64,000 nucleotides of DNA from Protostelium mycophagum (GCA_002081555.1 KV921040.1:1-64000), one strand, 5' to 3'. Positions 11,215 to 23,891 are shown, numbered from the stretch's first letter. Translations and numbers: made by a program. Notes: a model not told the origin generated them from the letters alone.

Positions 11215-14069
11215 ATGTTACGTCTTTTCATCCTCTTAGCCGGCTGTCTGCTGGCTAGTTCATACACCATCAAACCGAATCCTGATGCTGGCGATTTCAA
11301 CATTTTCCCAGTTCTGAGCCTTGGAGCAGCAGCAGTACCAACAACTCTTACTTTCTCAGACGATGGAAGAACCTTCATTGGTCAGAAGAACGGCGTCGTC
11401 CACGTCGTTGATGCCGATGGAAACCTCGAAAAGGATCCATGGATCGATCTCTCAGACATCGTCAATTCTGCAGGAGACAAGGGTCTTTCTGCAGTCAAAC
11501 TCCACCCCAACTTCCCAACTGTCCCTTATGTCTATATGTTCTACCCCTTGTGGCAGAACGACACCCGTGATCTCAACAGAGTGACACAAGGAGTCTTGGC
11601 TAGATACACCGAGAAGGACGGAAAACTCGACAGAAGCAGCGAGTTCTTACTCATTGGAAAGGTATTATTTTCATCCACCGTCTGCAGCTTTTAAATGATT
11701 TCGTCTGATAATGTGACAGACCAACGGAACTGGAACCCCCTCTTGCCACAACAGCCACGTAACAGGTGACGTCGTCTTCGCTAACGACGGCACACTCTTT
11801 GTTTCTGCCGGAGAAGGTAAAGCCCATTTCCAAATCACGAAACAATCTGATTCTAAAAATAGGATCTCACTGGGACGCCGTCGATGACGGAACAAACTTC
11901 CCCTTTGGATTCTACGACTGGCAGTGCGCTCTCTTCTTCGGATCAGAGGTCGATGTCGGCTCTTTCCGCGCCCAATTGAAGAATAACTTGGGAGGAAAAA
12001 TCATGCGTATTGACCCCGCCACCGGAAACGGAATCGGAGCAGACAACTTTCCTACTCTCTTTCCCAACCCTTTTTACGACCCCGCCCACCCCGACGGATT
12101 CCAGTCGGTCATCTGGACACTCGGACACCGTAACCCCTGGAAGATGAGAATCGCCCCCGGACCCAGCACAGAAGGTGGGGTTGATTATGATGACGTCATC
12201 ATGACGTCATAATAGGTCCCGGAACGATCTACATCGCTGAAGTAGGAGCCAAGGATTACGAAGAGATCAATGTCGTCAAGCCTTCACAGGTGAGATATAT
12301 CGATCTACAACGATGACGTCATAACACCCATCAGGCAGGAAAGAACTATGGCTGGCCCTGTCAGATCGCCAACCGCCGCCTCCAGCCGTGGTTCACCAAC
12401 ACGACCCTTCCAACAGAATATTTCGTCCCCGTCTACCCCACCAACCAAAACACCATCGACACTTGCAACTCTATGTTGCCCAATTTGCAAGACAGTGTGG
12501 AGCCCATCTTCTATTATTCCAGAACAATCAACGTGTACGGCGAGTACATCGGTGTCATCGGAAATTGTGTCAGCGGTATGGCGTTCTACAACGGGACAAA
12601 CTACCCCGACTCATACAGACCTCAGGTGAGATATCATGGTTTTATTTTTTTCAAGTTGAAATATTGTTGACCCTCTTCAGGCTGACGGAACCAAGACATT
12701 GTTTATCTCCGACTTTGGACTCAAGTGGATCAAGGTCATTCGCGTCGATAAGAACGACAAGTATCTCGACAGCTACGGAACACAAGACTTTTTGGACAAT
12801 GTTGGAAGCATTTTAGAAGTCAAGGCCCACCCCCAGAACGGCGACATCTACTTCATCACACAAGAGGGAGAGGTCAACAGAATCAGATACACCGCAGGGT
12901 ACATCGGCGCACCCATCATCGACCAGATCGGTGCCTCGGTGAGTTTTGACGGAAATTACTTTGAGACTGATGACGTCATAGCCTCAGACCGTGAACATTG
13001 CCAACGGACCCGCAACCATTCAATTCTCTTCGGACAACACCTTCGACCCTGCCAACTTGGCACTGAATTTCACTTGGAATTTCGGTGACGGAACTTTCTC
13101 CAACGAGCCCAACCCCAAGCACACTTACTCCACCGCCGGAACTTTCAAGGTGAATTCTTGGAATTTTCTCGGAATATTCCTGACATTTCCAAGGTCGAAT
13201 TGCAAGTCAGCAACGCCGCCGGTTACTCTGCAACTCAATCTACAACTGTGTCGACAAACAACGACGCCCCCGTCATCAAGGTCAACGGACCCAACTGGTT
13301 CAAGTTTGTCGACGGAGAGGACGTAACTGTCAGCGCTTCCTTCTCAGACAAGGAGACCCCCGCCGAGAACCTGCAATACTTCTGGGAATACAGGTGAAAT
13401 TTCACCGAAATCTCACGGAATACTCACGTATACAGAATCGTACACAACAACCACGTCCACCCCAGCGTCATCACCGAACCTGCTGATGGACTTGGCAAGG
13501 GTAGTTCAAGCACTGATACAAGAACCTTCTCCTCTATAATCTCACAACACGAGAGAAACATGCTGGAGATCTACGTCACCGCAATGGACTCGACCGGAGC
13601 CTCTTCGAGAGCAATCGTTCGTGCCGTGCCAGATTACCCAGGCAACGCAAATGTCGACACCAACGAGACACCCAAGGCACGCTTTGAGCACGAACAACAA
13701 GGATCCGTCGTCTTCTTCAACGGGGGTTCGACATCCGACGCCGACGTCGACTTTTTGAACTATTCCTGGAACTGGGGTGACGGAACCACCGGAACTGGAC
13801 AAGTCTCTTACCACGCTTACGCACAGCCCGGAGAGTACAATGTACAGCTCTCTGTCGAAGATCCCTGGCAGGCAACTGACTCGTATTCCGCCAAGGTTAC
13901 TGTGGTGGCTCCCCCCACCTATGTTCCTACCTCCTTCCCCGTTGCCCCATCTACAACGGCGGGAGACACACCGAGACAGACAACCAGTGTAGATGAGAAC
14001 AAAGCGAGCTCGGCTTCCGCCTTGGCTGCTGGTGTATTCTCCCTGGTCCTCTTCGTTTTTGTAATGTGA
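11215..14069 (+). CDS. Glucose/sorbosone dehydrogenase-like protein with PKD domains, probably GPI-anchored
   Basis: The start at 11215 opens a signal peptide (MLRLFILLAGCLLASSYT). The first roughly 400 residues form a PQQ-type soluble sugar dehydrogenase beta-propeller. Evidence includes FSDDGRTFIGQKNGVVHVVD, KGLSAVKLHPNFP, GGKIMRIDPATGNGI and WTLGHRNPWKMRI, typical of the glucose/sorbosone dehydrogenase family. Two PKD (polycystic kidney disease) domains follow, each with its hallmark: WNFGDGTFSNEPNPKHTYS and WNWGDGTTGTG. The protein ends in a Ser/Thr-rich stretch and a hydrophobic tail (ALAAGVFSLVLFVFVM) with nothing after it, as in GPI-anchor signals. It is probably displayed on the cell surface; whether it still oxidises sugars cannot be judged here. 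Introns are short (40-60 nt). Confidence 0.88.
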
Positions 14070-14608
14070 CCATAAATCTAGTAGAACTCTTCATTTAATG
14101 TGTCGATCCTGCAAAACCGCTTGTTCTGTCAGTAAAATCTCGGTAATCAAAGTGTTTTTTTACCGCGAACTGACCGAAACCTAATGTTCTGATGTTCATG
14201 GCTTCACGACTCTTTGGCTTTTTTATTCTGGAGAATTTTTGGAAAGAATTGTCATACCTGAGTATGCGATATCTCAGGTATGAACGATGGCATCGACCTC
14301 TTTTTCTGACCATTTCATCAGAATTCGGAGATGAGCGATTTGATGCGTCGTCTAAATTTGGTTTCTGAAACTGGGAAGATTGGGATCGCGACTCCTGGCA
14401 TAGTGCTGTTCATCTTACCATGAAAAATGCCTTAACCACCTGCTGGTCTCGTGTTGTGACGTCCAAAGCGGTCCTTCGGATCTCGCTGAGATCTTTGTGA
14501 ATCTGTTGAAGTTTGTCCCACAAAAAACACACGGTCTCTTTCTGTCACTTGTGCGTGACCACTTCATTTTTGGGTGCCTCGCAGATTTTCAAAGAAACCT
14601 ACATCCGG
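14070..14608. other. Intergenic region with an 11-bp hairpin
   Basis: No supported gene lies in these 539 bp. At 14252-14283 there is a perfect 11-bp inverted repeat, TCATACCTGAG/CTCAGGTATGA, with a 10-nt loop. The region just upstream of 14609 is open in frame with the RasGEF start, so the true start could lie slightly further 5'. Confidence 0.4.
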
Positions 14609-17600
14609 ATGGGTGATACAGAGGACAAAATGGACAGGAAGGGGTCGAATGATCTCTCATTTTCGACACCGCTGCATGCGAATGTGCACCACCCGTCAGA
14701 TTCCACCAAACACAGGAGGCCAACAATGAAGAGTCGGTACGAAACAGTAAAAAGTGTTTATGCTAGCCTCTGACCTCTAAAGCCACATGAGCAATTTGGT
14801 GTTGAATTCATGGCAGCAGCCTGATCAATTCATCAAACCCTCAACAGCTTTATATTTCACAATGGGTAGAAACAGTCTCAGTTTATCATCAACACCAAAG
14901 ACAATTGAACTTGTGAGTTTTCGTCTTTATTTGATTCAATCGAAAAATGGGGTGACAACCCTCACATTTTTATCAGGAAGAACGAATTGAGGAGAGGATG
15001 GCAAGCAGGACGTCATCCATACCTAGTACACCAAAATCAGACGTACCAATAGAGATGCCAAGGTTCTCATTTCAAGAGTACAACAAAATCGATGTGCCAG
15101 CGAGAAAATGGAGCGGTTCGGGTGCCGCGATTACAAAGACATATTCTGAATCGGACGCCGAACGTCTGGAAATGCAAGATGAGAGGTATGTCTAACTGAA
15201 TCAAGGCTGTGGTCTCATGTAACTCTCGGTTCTGCGTCAATTACCGTGAATCGCGGTCAGAAATTGCAGAGCCTGGCATGATATCAGCCCAACATCTTCC
15301 ATCAAATAAAGACAATCAGGTCCGATAACTTTCTGGGAAATCTCAAAGCATCTGACATGCAACACAACCCTCGCCTCAAAAGATATTCACGGATCCAGTC
15401 GGTCTTTAATCTGGGCAAAGTCAACCCCCTGGCGAGCGGCCGTATACAACCGGCCTCACACAAATCCACCGACACGTACAATACAGTGCGTAACAGAAGC
15501 GTACTGACCACGTCATCGAGCGCTCTGAACCTAAGGAGGAAATCGAGGATCAGCTTTAACGGGCCGATTAAGGCTGGTGAAGTACAGGCAAGTTGTAGAT
15601 CTAGTTGTAGATCGTCAAATACGGTTGAAATGCGGTTGTAGAAAGGATAAACCTCTCTTTGCCCTGAAAATGTCAGAATATTAACAGTTGTAGATGGACG
15701 AAAAAAGCCGCGTGAAGAACTGCACCACCGAAGACGCCTTCGCCTATCTTTGTAACGAGTGTTACGCGACCATCACCGGTAAGTTAACGTGGGATCACGG
15801 TAAGACTGACCGCAGCAGATAACGAATTCGTCGACATTTTTTTCTTTGGCTACCGGTATTACATCAAGTCGATGGATGTTTTCAACCAGCTTCTACAACA
15901 GTATCCTATTGAAATTTCACCCAAATTTCGTCCAAATTTCCTTGACTTTTCAGGTGGAATTCGGCGATGGGACGATGCTGGGTCGCCCAATTGATGTGCT
16001 TCTGGCTAAAGTTAGTTTCGACTGATTTCAAGTTTGGGATGAGCGGTTCCACGTCAGAGGTCAACCCGCTGGCTGCCGCACTGTTGAAGTTCTTAAGCGA
16101 TAAAGAGGGCCGAGAGTACAAACAAGTGGGAAATTTGGATGAAATTTCGATGAGATTTTGATGAAATTTCTGATGGGAGGAGGTGATTCAAGACGAAGTG
16201 AACCTGATCCTGCAGAGAAATCAAAAGCATTACCCAGAGTACATTTCTGAAAATATAAGCTTACAGAATTTCCTCACGAGCGTAAGTTACCGTCTTCTAC
16301 AACAATGTGATTTAATGATTATAAAATTTAATCTTACTGTGGAAATCTCTACAAGTGCGATGATCCTCTTATCTGTCAATTTATAGCAACAAAAGACCCA
16401 AAATTGCCGAAGAATAAATCCAAATAAGTATCGATCTACAACTCACCACAACAGTTGGTCACCTCGACCCCTCGACAGTCTACACCGCGGTCATCTATCG
16501 GCAGAAAGATCGCGAGAACTTTCTCGTATGAGACAAAGCAGGAGGACTCCAGCCTATTTGGGGCTAAGACGACACATCTTGCCCAGCAGATAACACTTTG
16601 GGAGCACAGAACTTTCTGTGCAATAAAAATGGACGAGATTATTGGGAAACGATGGGACTCTGGTGACGGAGAGGTGAGTTGTAGATGGACCATCTTACGT
16701 GATTTTGAGATCATTGTAATGAAACTTTGCAGCTGTCCCCGAATGTAAAATTATATATAGAGAATTTCAACAAGGTAGAATTGTCGACAAGACGATCGGA
16801 AAACTCATCGAAATTTCAGTTAACCTGCTGGGTGTCGACAACCATCGTGTCGACGCTGGACGAGCGCAAGAGAGTGAGAATATTGGAGAAAATCATCCGA
16901 TTGGCCTCAAAATGCCTTGAAATGAATAATTTCAATACGAGCATGGAGCTATTTTTAGGTCTGAATTCCAGAGAGGTGTCACGACTCAGCAAAACGTGGG
17001 AGGTGGGGACTTTTTCATCTACAACGGTCAATTTCAAGAAATATGATCCGTCTACAACGAGACTTATGAATGCAGAAACTTCCAAGAAAACACAAGCAGA
17101 TGTACAGCGCAATGGAAAAGGCTTTGGACTTGGAAAACAACCACAAAAGCTTACGGTCAGTTCAACTGCGGACGGAGCTTCCCATAAATCCATATTTCGG
17201 TGAGTTTTCCACGAGATTTCATGAAAAATTTCGCGAAATTTATTTGTGAAAAATTGACATCTTACAGCTCTCTACTTGAAAGATCTGACCGTCATCGAGG
17301 AGGTAATTCAGCCTTTACGGTTGCATACCGCGATCTTGCGTTTGTTAGCTATGTCGTGTTTGCAGTGAAAAGATTTTGTTTTAGACAGAAACGCAAATGT
17401 TTTGAAATGTTATTTCCCACAATAAAAATTGACTCTCATCAGGTTCACGAGAGCAAGATCGACGGGAGAATCAACTTTGAAAAGCTACGGGTCATCACAA
17501 CAGTCCTCAGAGACGTGCACTACCAGCAGACAGTCCCTTACAATATCCCAGAAGACATCACCATCCAACACAAATTGGATGAGATCGCCATTGTCGGTGA

Positions 17601-17746
17601 GTAGATGATGTAGTCAGTATGTCTGTCGTTAATCATGTGATTGGATCAAGTTGAGCACAACTGATGTCCTTGAAGATGCACCACAGAGATGGTCATTGTC
17701 TCTACAATGCGAACCAAGCCAAAGAGCACAACCCCCAGTCACGTGA
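14609..17746 (+). CDS. Ras guanine nucleotide exchange factor (RasGEF)
   Basis: RasGEFs load small Ras GTPases with GTP at membranes. The N-terminal third is Ser/Thr/Pro-rich and basic, with no clear domain. A RasGEF-N-like segment is visible (FVDIFFFGYRYYIKSMDVF). The catalytic Cdc25 homology domain follows: LAQQITLWEHRTFCAIKMDE, then DERKRVRILEKIIRLASKCL, NNFNTSMELFLGLNSREVSR, SLYLKDLTVIEE, and INFEKLRVITTVLRDVHYQQ. The last short exon, after an acceptor near 17675, gives RWSLSLQCEPSQRAQPPVT and a stop at 17744-17746; the SLxxEP end matches other RasGEFs. If that intron were not spliced, the frame would stop at 17604. The start at 14609 is the best supported one. One intron holds the second copy of the structured element at 15202. 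Confidence 0.85.
15202..15276 (+). repeat. Structured element, copy 2
   Basis: This is related to 10738-10830. It shares CTCGG, a GCGTCAATTACCG-like core, the ACCGT-GAATC-GCGGT hairpin and the ATTGCAGAGCCT end. The outer stem is weaker (CAAGGCT against AGCCTGG). It lies inside an intron of the RasGEF gene, on the same strand. Confidence 0.45.
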
Positions 17747-18390
17747 TCTTACCATTGTAAAACAACAACTTCCAGCGCAAATAAAATGTCGACATTTGAC
17801 ATTCCCGGGAAATGTATTGACACCTTGTCAATTTACCCGCTCTTCCAATAAAAGGAATGTTGTTAGATAAAAGAAGTCTCTCTATCGGTGGTATTGCCCA
17901 ATACTTGACTCCAATTCTAAGTTCTTTGAGAACAGAACACATGCAACACAAGAACAAACAATGCTCGTAACCCGTCCTCTTGGCGGAGAGAGAGACGTGA
18001 TCCTTGTCATCCAATCCGGAACGCCCACAAGAAGATTCCGCCGATATGTCGTAACAACTGCTGGATGCACACCTTTCGATCACATCGCCCGAAAACAATT
18101 CCCGACCTGGCGAAGGCGCAACCTTTCTGAAGACCGACCTCATAGAGTGTGCATCCATAGCTCGTTCCTCTGAGAATGTTGAAAATGTCCTTTGATCCAA
18201 ACCCGTTCCGCGCTACCGAAGGAAATTCAGTTCTTTGACTGTGACATCCGCACATCTGCAATGACATGTTTTGGCCTTGGAGCAAGGCAAAGTTAACGTG
18301 TCAGCCCACCCTATAAAACCGGGTGGCGGAACTATGACAACCAAAACGGGAAGTTTGCGCACCATTTTATAGCATTCAGAGAGAAGCAAC
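17747..18390. other. Intergenic region upstream of the Sib-like gene
   Basis: These 644 bp hold no gene that I can support. Open frames on both strands lack homology and splice logic. The 3' end contains the TATA element listed at 18306-18326. Confidence 0.4.
18306..18326 (+). promoter_or_regulatory. TATA box inside a small inverted repeat, Sib-like gene promoter
   Basis: TATAAAA lies at 18312-18318, about 75 bp before the start codon at 18391. It is flanked by the reverse-complementary hexamers CCACCC (18306-18311) and GGGTGG (18321-18326). It is one of the few clear TATA boxes in the window. Confidence 0.6.
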
Positions 18391-21094
18391 ATGAGGAGCC
18401 TTCTGGTACTGTTGTCTGTCGTGGCTGTGGTGTATGGTGCGTCTCTCACCGCGAGTGTTAACATCACAACTCCAGGAGTTAGTGTGAGTGGTAATTCAAC
18501 CTCTAAACGCTCATATATGCAGGGCATCATGTTCGCCCAATTGTATTATAGTGACACTGGATACCTGAGACTCGATTTCTCCATTGGAGTCACAATTATC
18601 ACCGATTACAATCAGGTACACTGAACCCTCCCTCACGCGTAACCCACTCATCCTCTTTAGAACATCTCTCGCAAGCATTGTTCACAGCTGAGCTGTGAGG
18701 CCACAGTAACCAACAGCCCCCTCTTGAAATTTGTGGCTGACTCTTCATTCACTTCCTCCGGCAATGTCTTCACCTCCAGTGTGACCTCGAGCTCATTGTT
18801 TATTTCCAAGATCACAACTGACGGAAACGGGCTCACCTTGACGTGAGAGCTCATTTCATTCCATTTATTCTTAAATGTAAAAAGTTGATGTTCTCAGGGC
18901 CACTGCGAGCGACGGTACCTTCTACTCATTTTCCAACCAAAAGTTGACCGTAGACACCTCCGTCTTTTCTGCCTACAACGCATGGAACTGCCCTACTGTA
19001 CAATGCAATCAGCCAGTGGATGCCGTCTTGGGTATGTCTATCTTCGAGATATGTGATACTCACATGTTTAGTTTTCGACAATTCTGGAAGTATTAGCACG
19101 GACCAATGGACTAGCATCGTCTCCTTCTCTCAACAATTCGCCAACAACTTTGTTTTTGGGCCCACCCAATCACGCATGGGCCTCGTCTGGTTCGGAAATG
19201 ACGCAGACGCCAAGACGACCAATGGTGCCGGTACCGGCGCTCTCATTAATGACAAGCAATCTTTCATCAACAACTTGAACCTGCCGAGACCTACAGTCGC
19301 ACAGTCTTCCTGCATCGGATGTGGAATCCGCGTCGCACTGCAGGTGAAGGCCCCCTCGAGAAATCTCACGGAAAACTCACAGTTGTAGATGCTCGCCAAC
19401 AACCCAAGACCTGGAATCCCCCAGATCATGATGATTCTGACAGACGGACAGAACAACGTTCCAAACGTCCAAAGAGGCTGCTTCCGATGGGAAGACAACA
19501 ACTGCTACGGATCTGGAGGCCGTTCTGACGGGTCTGGAACTAACTGGCTCGATATGGTGATATTTCGTCGAAATTTCTCGGTTCTTAGCTGAAAGAAATA
19601 GTTGCCCACATTAAACTCGCAATACCCAGCTCTTACCGTTTACGGTGTTGGTGTCGGAACTGACCAGCTCATCACCAGCTTCATGACACGTGAGTGACAT
19701 TATGACACGTCAATCTGACATCTGACAGAGATGTCATCTCCCAACAGCTATATCCCTGTGGGAGCCTACAGCCAGCTCCAGGCCTCTGTCGCTAAGATCA
19801 CTTCCAGAACTTGCCCAGCAAGTACGTCACACGTCATCATGACATTTTTGACATCTCCCAGCCAACAGCGTCAGCTGTAACTGCAAGGGTGGTTTCTGCG
19901 GTTGTGGAGGCAGTTGCCTCTGCCCCAGCTTCTGTCAGTCTTCCAACTGCCTCAAGAACCAGTGCTCAAACCCCGCTTTTGGCTGTCAGACTAGCCCAGT
20001 ACAATGCACCACAGACGCCTGCCACACCGCAAAATGCGTGGAGTCCCAGGGAGGATGCGTCTACACTGCCAACCCCCCGTGCTCTTCTGGATCAGCACAA
20101 TGTTACACTCCATCTTGTGACCCAGTACTCGGATGCGTTGTAGCGTCTAACGTGTCTCTCTGTAGCACATACTCCAGCAACCCCAGCTGTACACAGTGCA
20201 GCAACGGCACTTGTAGTTTCAACACCACTTGTTCTTGTGCCACTGTGACTTGCTCTAACAAATGCCAAGTCTGTGACGTCAATACTGGTAATCTAATACG
20301 TCATCACACGTCATCGCTCACAACTGACAGGTGGATGTGTCCCTAAGGTCTGCAATGACAACAGCGCCTGCACAACTGACAGCTGCGATGCCACCACCGG
20401 ACAGTGTGTCTTCACCTCAACCAAAGGTGACATTTCACCACCTCAAATTTCACTGAAATTTTGCAGTCCAAAACAAGTGTCAAAACGCACAATGTGACCC
20501 AGCGCTCGGCTGGCAATATTCACCCGTCAACATCACCACCTTATGTAACGCCACCACACCTTGCACATCCGCATCTTGTGACAATTCCACCGGCTGCGTC
20601 TATACCCCAGTCACTTGTACTCTGCCAAACGCGACCGCTTGCACCAACTTGACTTGCGACCCCGTTCAAGGATGCCCCACCGCACTCGTAGACTACAACT
20701 GCGCACTGTACGGAAACCTGTCATTGTACCTCGGAACTTGCCACGTGGCGGCTTGTAACGTAACCACTGGTTGCTTCTTGCAGACTGTCGAGGGACAAGC
20801 TGTCGATTCATGCGGTTACTGTGCCAACCTGAATATCTGCGTACTAATCCCTGCGTTGACGGGAGGTGCCATCGCCGGTATTGCGATCGGTAAGTGTCAA
20901 ATAACAATTTAATATGACACTGACGTATCGAAGGTGGAGCAGCGGCTGCAGCCATCGCGGCTTTTGCTGGAAAGAAGGGTTACGACTACTTTGCAGCTAG
21001 TCAAGCCGCTGCCGGAGCAGTTCAAAACAACCCGATGTACACATCCAACCAAGCAGGAGCAGACAACCCGATGTACACACCGGGTGAAGTGTAG
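18391..21094 (+). CDS. Sib-like adhesion receptor: VWA domain, Dictyostelium-type Cys-rich repeats, NPxY-type tail
   Basis: A signal peptide (MRSLLVLLSVVAVVYGAS) leads to an extracellular part. It contains a von Willebrand A domain with the metal-site start VFDNSGSIS and later MMILTDGQNN. A cysteine-rich region of repeats follows, of the form CxxxxCDPxxGC (SCDPVLGC, SCDATTGQC, QCDPALGW, SCDNSTGC, TCDPVQGC), the Dictyostelium CTDC type. The membrane helix is glycine- and alanine-rich (ALTGGAIAGIAIGGGAAAA). The short cytoplasmic tail carries NPMY twice before the stop at 21092. In Dictyostelium, Sib proteins with this order bind talin through their NPxY motifs and mediate substrate adhesion and phagocytosis. 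The same role here is inferred. The gene converges with the protease gene, 61 bp away. Confidence 0.88.
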
Positions 21095-21155
21095 AATGTT
21101 CGAAAGATACAACTGTAATAAATAGAAGTTTGAAAATCGTTTTTGTTTATTGCTT

Positions 21156-22478
21156 CTACAAGCAGATCAACTTGTTGCAACCCTTTGGTTCAGTCTTGTC
21201 GACACCTCCAGTCGTGGAGACGTCGATGACGTCATCGTACCACACTCCCATCCCAGTGGCTCTGTCGTATCCTTGTACAGCGGGGAATCTGTTGTTTTGA
21301 CCCCTGGTGATATCTCTGAAGACAGCCTGAGTGTACATATAGGCGGCGTCGACCTTTGAGATCGAAGGAAAAGCTGCCTTGACGGCCGCGGTGCGGGCAG
21401 AGGTGAGTGGGCAAGCCTGTGTACATCATGAGTATTTTTGTACAAAGGAAGACAAGAGAATCGCAATTACCAAAGAAGTGCCTCCATAAGTGAACCAAGA
21501 ACCGTCGAGGTAAACAGGCGCACCAGTGGTGGGGTCGGCGTCGAAAGACATGTCTGGAGTGGCTCTGGCGGAGCCACAAGCGCTCACAGCCTGAGAGACC
21601 CTTTTTTGTGCAGCGTTCATGGTGTAGACATTGCTGCATCCTCCGCTGCTGCCAGACCATGCGGCTTCAGAATTGAGCGAACCATCAGAGTTGGTGAATG
21701 TAGACGTTCCTCCGACAGCAATAACAAGAGGAGATGAGGCTGGGTAGCCGGCATTGTTTCCATCATCGCCAGTCGATACAAAGAATGACACGTTCTTTTG
21801 GGCACCCACGGTGAAGACTTCCTCAAGATAGGTGTCTACTTCTATCCCTTCTTCGCCTCCCCAGCTCATGGAGACGATGTCGGCCAAGTTCGAGGCGGTT
21901 TTCACGGCTGGATAGAGGTCATCGCTCATGGCCGAGTCTGCGCAGACCAAGATGATCTTGGCGGCAGGGGCCATGCTGTGGACCCATTGGACGTCCAAGT
22001 TAGTCTCTCCGGACCAACTGGCTGATTTGGGTGTGGTGGGGTCATCGATCGGGATCTTGGTGCCTCCATTCTGATCGACCTTCTTGAAGCATCCGTTAGC
22101 GGTGGTGCAGGGGGGAAGACCGAAGTGATCGTTGAAGACTGCAAGATCGGACTCGACCGTGGAGGCTCCGTAGGCGATCACAACGGCGACGGTCTTGCCT
22201 TTTCCTGCGTGAAGACCGCCAGGGGAGTTGTAGACACTCCTCACGATGGAAGGGGTCATCGGCCTCTGATTGAGAAGTCCGTTATGCTTGCTCTCAACAG
22301 CGTGGTGGTGAACGGCGAAGCCGTTGGTGATGTTATGTTCGATGTTTCCCAGGAGGTCGACCTCGAGCTGAGACATGAGTCTGGCGAAGAGGCGTCCATG
22401 CCTGTTTTGGCCGGGGAGGGTGTGTCTTTGTTGTGCAAGTGCGAGGGTGAAGAATATAGAAGCTAATAGTAGTTTCAT
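21156..22478 (-). CDS. Sedolisin-type serine carboxyl peptidase (S53), short propeptide
   Basis: The product is about 428 aa with a signal peptide (MKLLLASIFFTLALAQ). Sedolisin catalytic residues are visible: Glu158 and Asp162 in GETNLDVQW, the oxyanion Asp238 in STGDDG, and Ser335 in YGGTS. The C-terminal calcium-site pattern DITRGQNN and GYDRATGMG is present after the single intron (about 21421-21470). Family members are acid proteases of lysosomes or the secreted fraction. Most have a prodomain near 180 aa; only about 60-75 residues lie between signal peptide and catalytic core here, so this is a short-prodomain form. Digestion of food in phagosomes is a reasonable inference. Confidence 0.92.
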
Positions 22479-22912
22479 GTTGTTCGTGAGCGTACAATGA
22501 GATTATGATGTTGCTCAGAGCAAAACTGTGCTTTGTGGGCGGAACACTTTATATTTTAAAATAAACAACTTCTGGAGTACACGGGGAAATTTCCAGCAGA
22601 AATTATAATTCGGTGCTTAATGACTGTGCAATGTCTCGTGGCTTAACGATAGCCCACGAATATGACCCCATACGGTGGTACTCCTCGAGAAGGGTCCACA
22701 CGTGGCTAACAACCTCATTGTAGAGAGCCTGTCAACAGTCTGTTGAATCTGCTCAGTAACGAGGGAGTATATAAATCTCTTATCGTTCTTGTTGATGAGT
22801 CATTTTCCCCATGGCGCGAAGAAAATAGCAAAAATAAAGTTTTTTTTCAAGATTTCAGAAAATTTTGTTTCGTTTTTCGAATCACCATCATCGCATCATC
22901 ACAACCACACCG
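22479..22912. promoter_or_regulatory. Divergent intergenic region, S53 protease / Aven-like
   Basis: The 434 bp separate divergent start codons. TTTATATTTTAAAA near 22549-22562 may be a TATA-like element for the protease. A small imperfect inverted repeat (TCGTGG and CCACGA) lies near 22637-22660. No coding exon is seen. Confidence 0.4.
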
Positions 22913-23753
22913 ATGGAGATCAATGTGAAGAAGGCCAATCGTGACAAACATTATCATTCTTTAAACAAAGATAAGAACAAATGGAAGAAGAAAAATGCGG
23001 CGAAAACAAAGGCTGCAGGAAAGCCGGGAGCTCCAAGACCTCCAGGACAGAACAACAATGATCAACAGTCTTCGTCTGATGATGACGATGACGAAGAGGA
23101 GGAGGAACGAGCGAATCGCGCGAAATACAGCAGGAGAACTCTTCGCAGTAATGAAGATCGATATGTTGAGGACGAGGAAGACAGTGATGAAGAGGATTCA
23201 GTCAGCGAAAATCACATCTCTCGATTATTAGAAGAATCAGGTGAGGTTTAAACACGATCTTGATCACCCGCTCACTTTGTCCGAGTCAGCTCAGCATCAA
23301 GCAATTTTCGTTTTCAAAATGAAGTGGAATGGGATGAGGCAGAATCCAACACACAATCACAACTCGATCTGGATTCTTTAGCTGCCAGTTTAGGTCGACT
23401 TTCAATACCACAACGCCTTCATCTTCCAGAGGAAATTTTCGTAAGAATACATCTTCTATCCTCTGTTCACCATTGTACAGACAGCCGATCAGAGATGGAA
23501 GTATGACACACCAGAAACAATTCACGAACCCCAAGTACTATTTGTGCAGGGCACACAGACCACAAACACACAAAAAGACAACAACCGCGCACAACTCACG
23601 AGCTCCGCTCTTCTAAAGCAGAAAGAGACACAGAAAGACCACGAGGCGCTAGACGAATTATTAGGCACAAAGAAGCAACCTGTGGTAGAAACGAAGAAGG
23701 AAGAGAACAAAGTCGATGACGACCTCGAAAGCTGGCTCGATACGGTCATATAA
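22913..23753 (+). CDS. Aven-like cell-death/checkpoint regulator
   Basis: Three exons. The N-terminal part is lysine-rich, then strongly acidic (a DDDDDEEEEE run). The second exon gives NFRFQNEVEWDEAE and the leucine-rich SLGRLSIPQRLHLPEEIF. The third contains LDELLG and ends DDDLESWLDTVI. This order matches animal Aven, which has FRFAEEKEWD and ends in a very similar EELEDWLDSMI. Animal Aven binds Apaf-1/Bcl-xL and ATM and also RNA G-quadruplexes. Amoebae lack much of that apoptosis system, so the ancestral job may be checkpoint or RNA related. The identification rests on the short end motifs. Confidence 0.7.
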
Positions 23754-23891
23754 AGAGGACAGAAATTGTGCACTTATCATGATCATGCATAAAAAACATT
23801 TTGTGGTGAAAAAATATAAAATCTCACAATAAAGATGGACCCTCTCGAAAGCTTCCAATCAAAGATTTATCCAATCCTCAACCTTCGTCGT

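Noticed and set aside
17739-18285. Minus-strand open frames opposite the Sib-like promoter
   Set aside because: Low-complexity composition, no homology and overlap with a clear TATA promoter.
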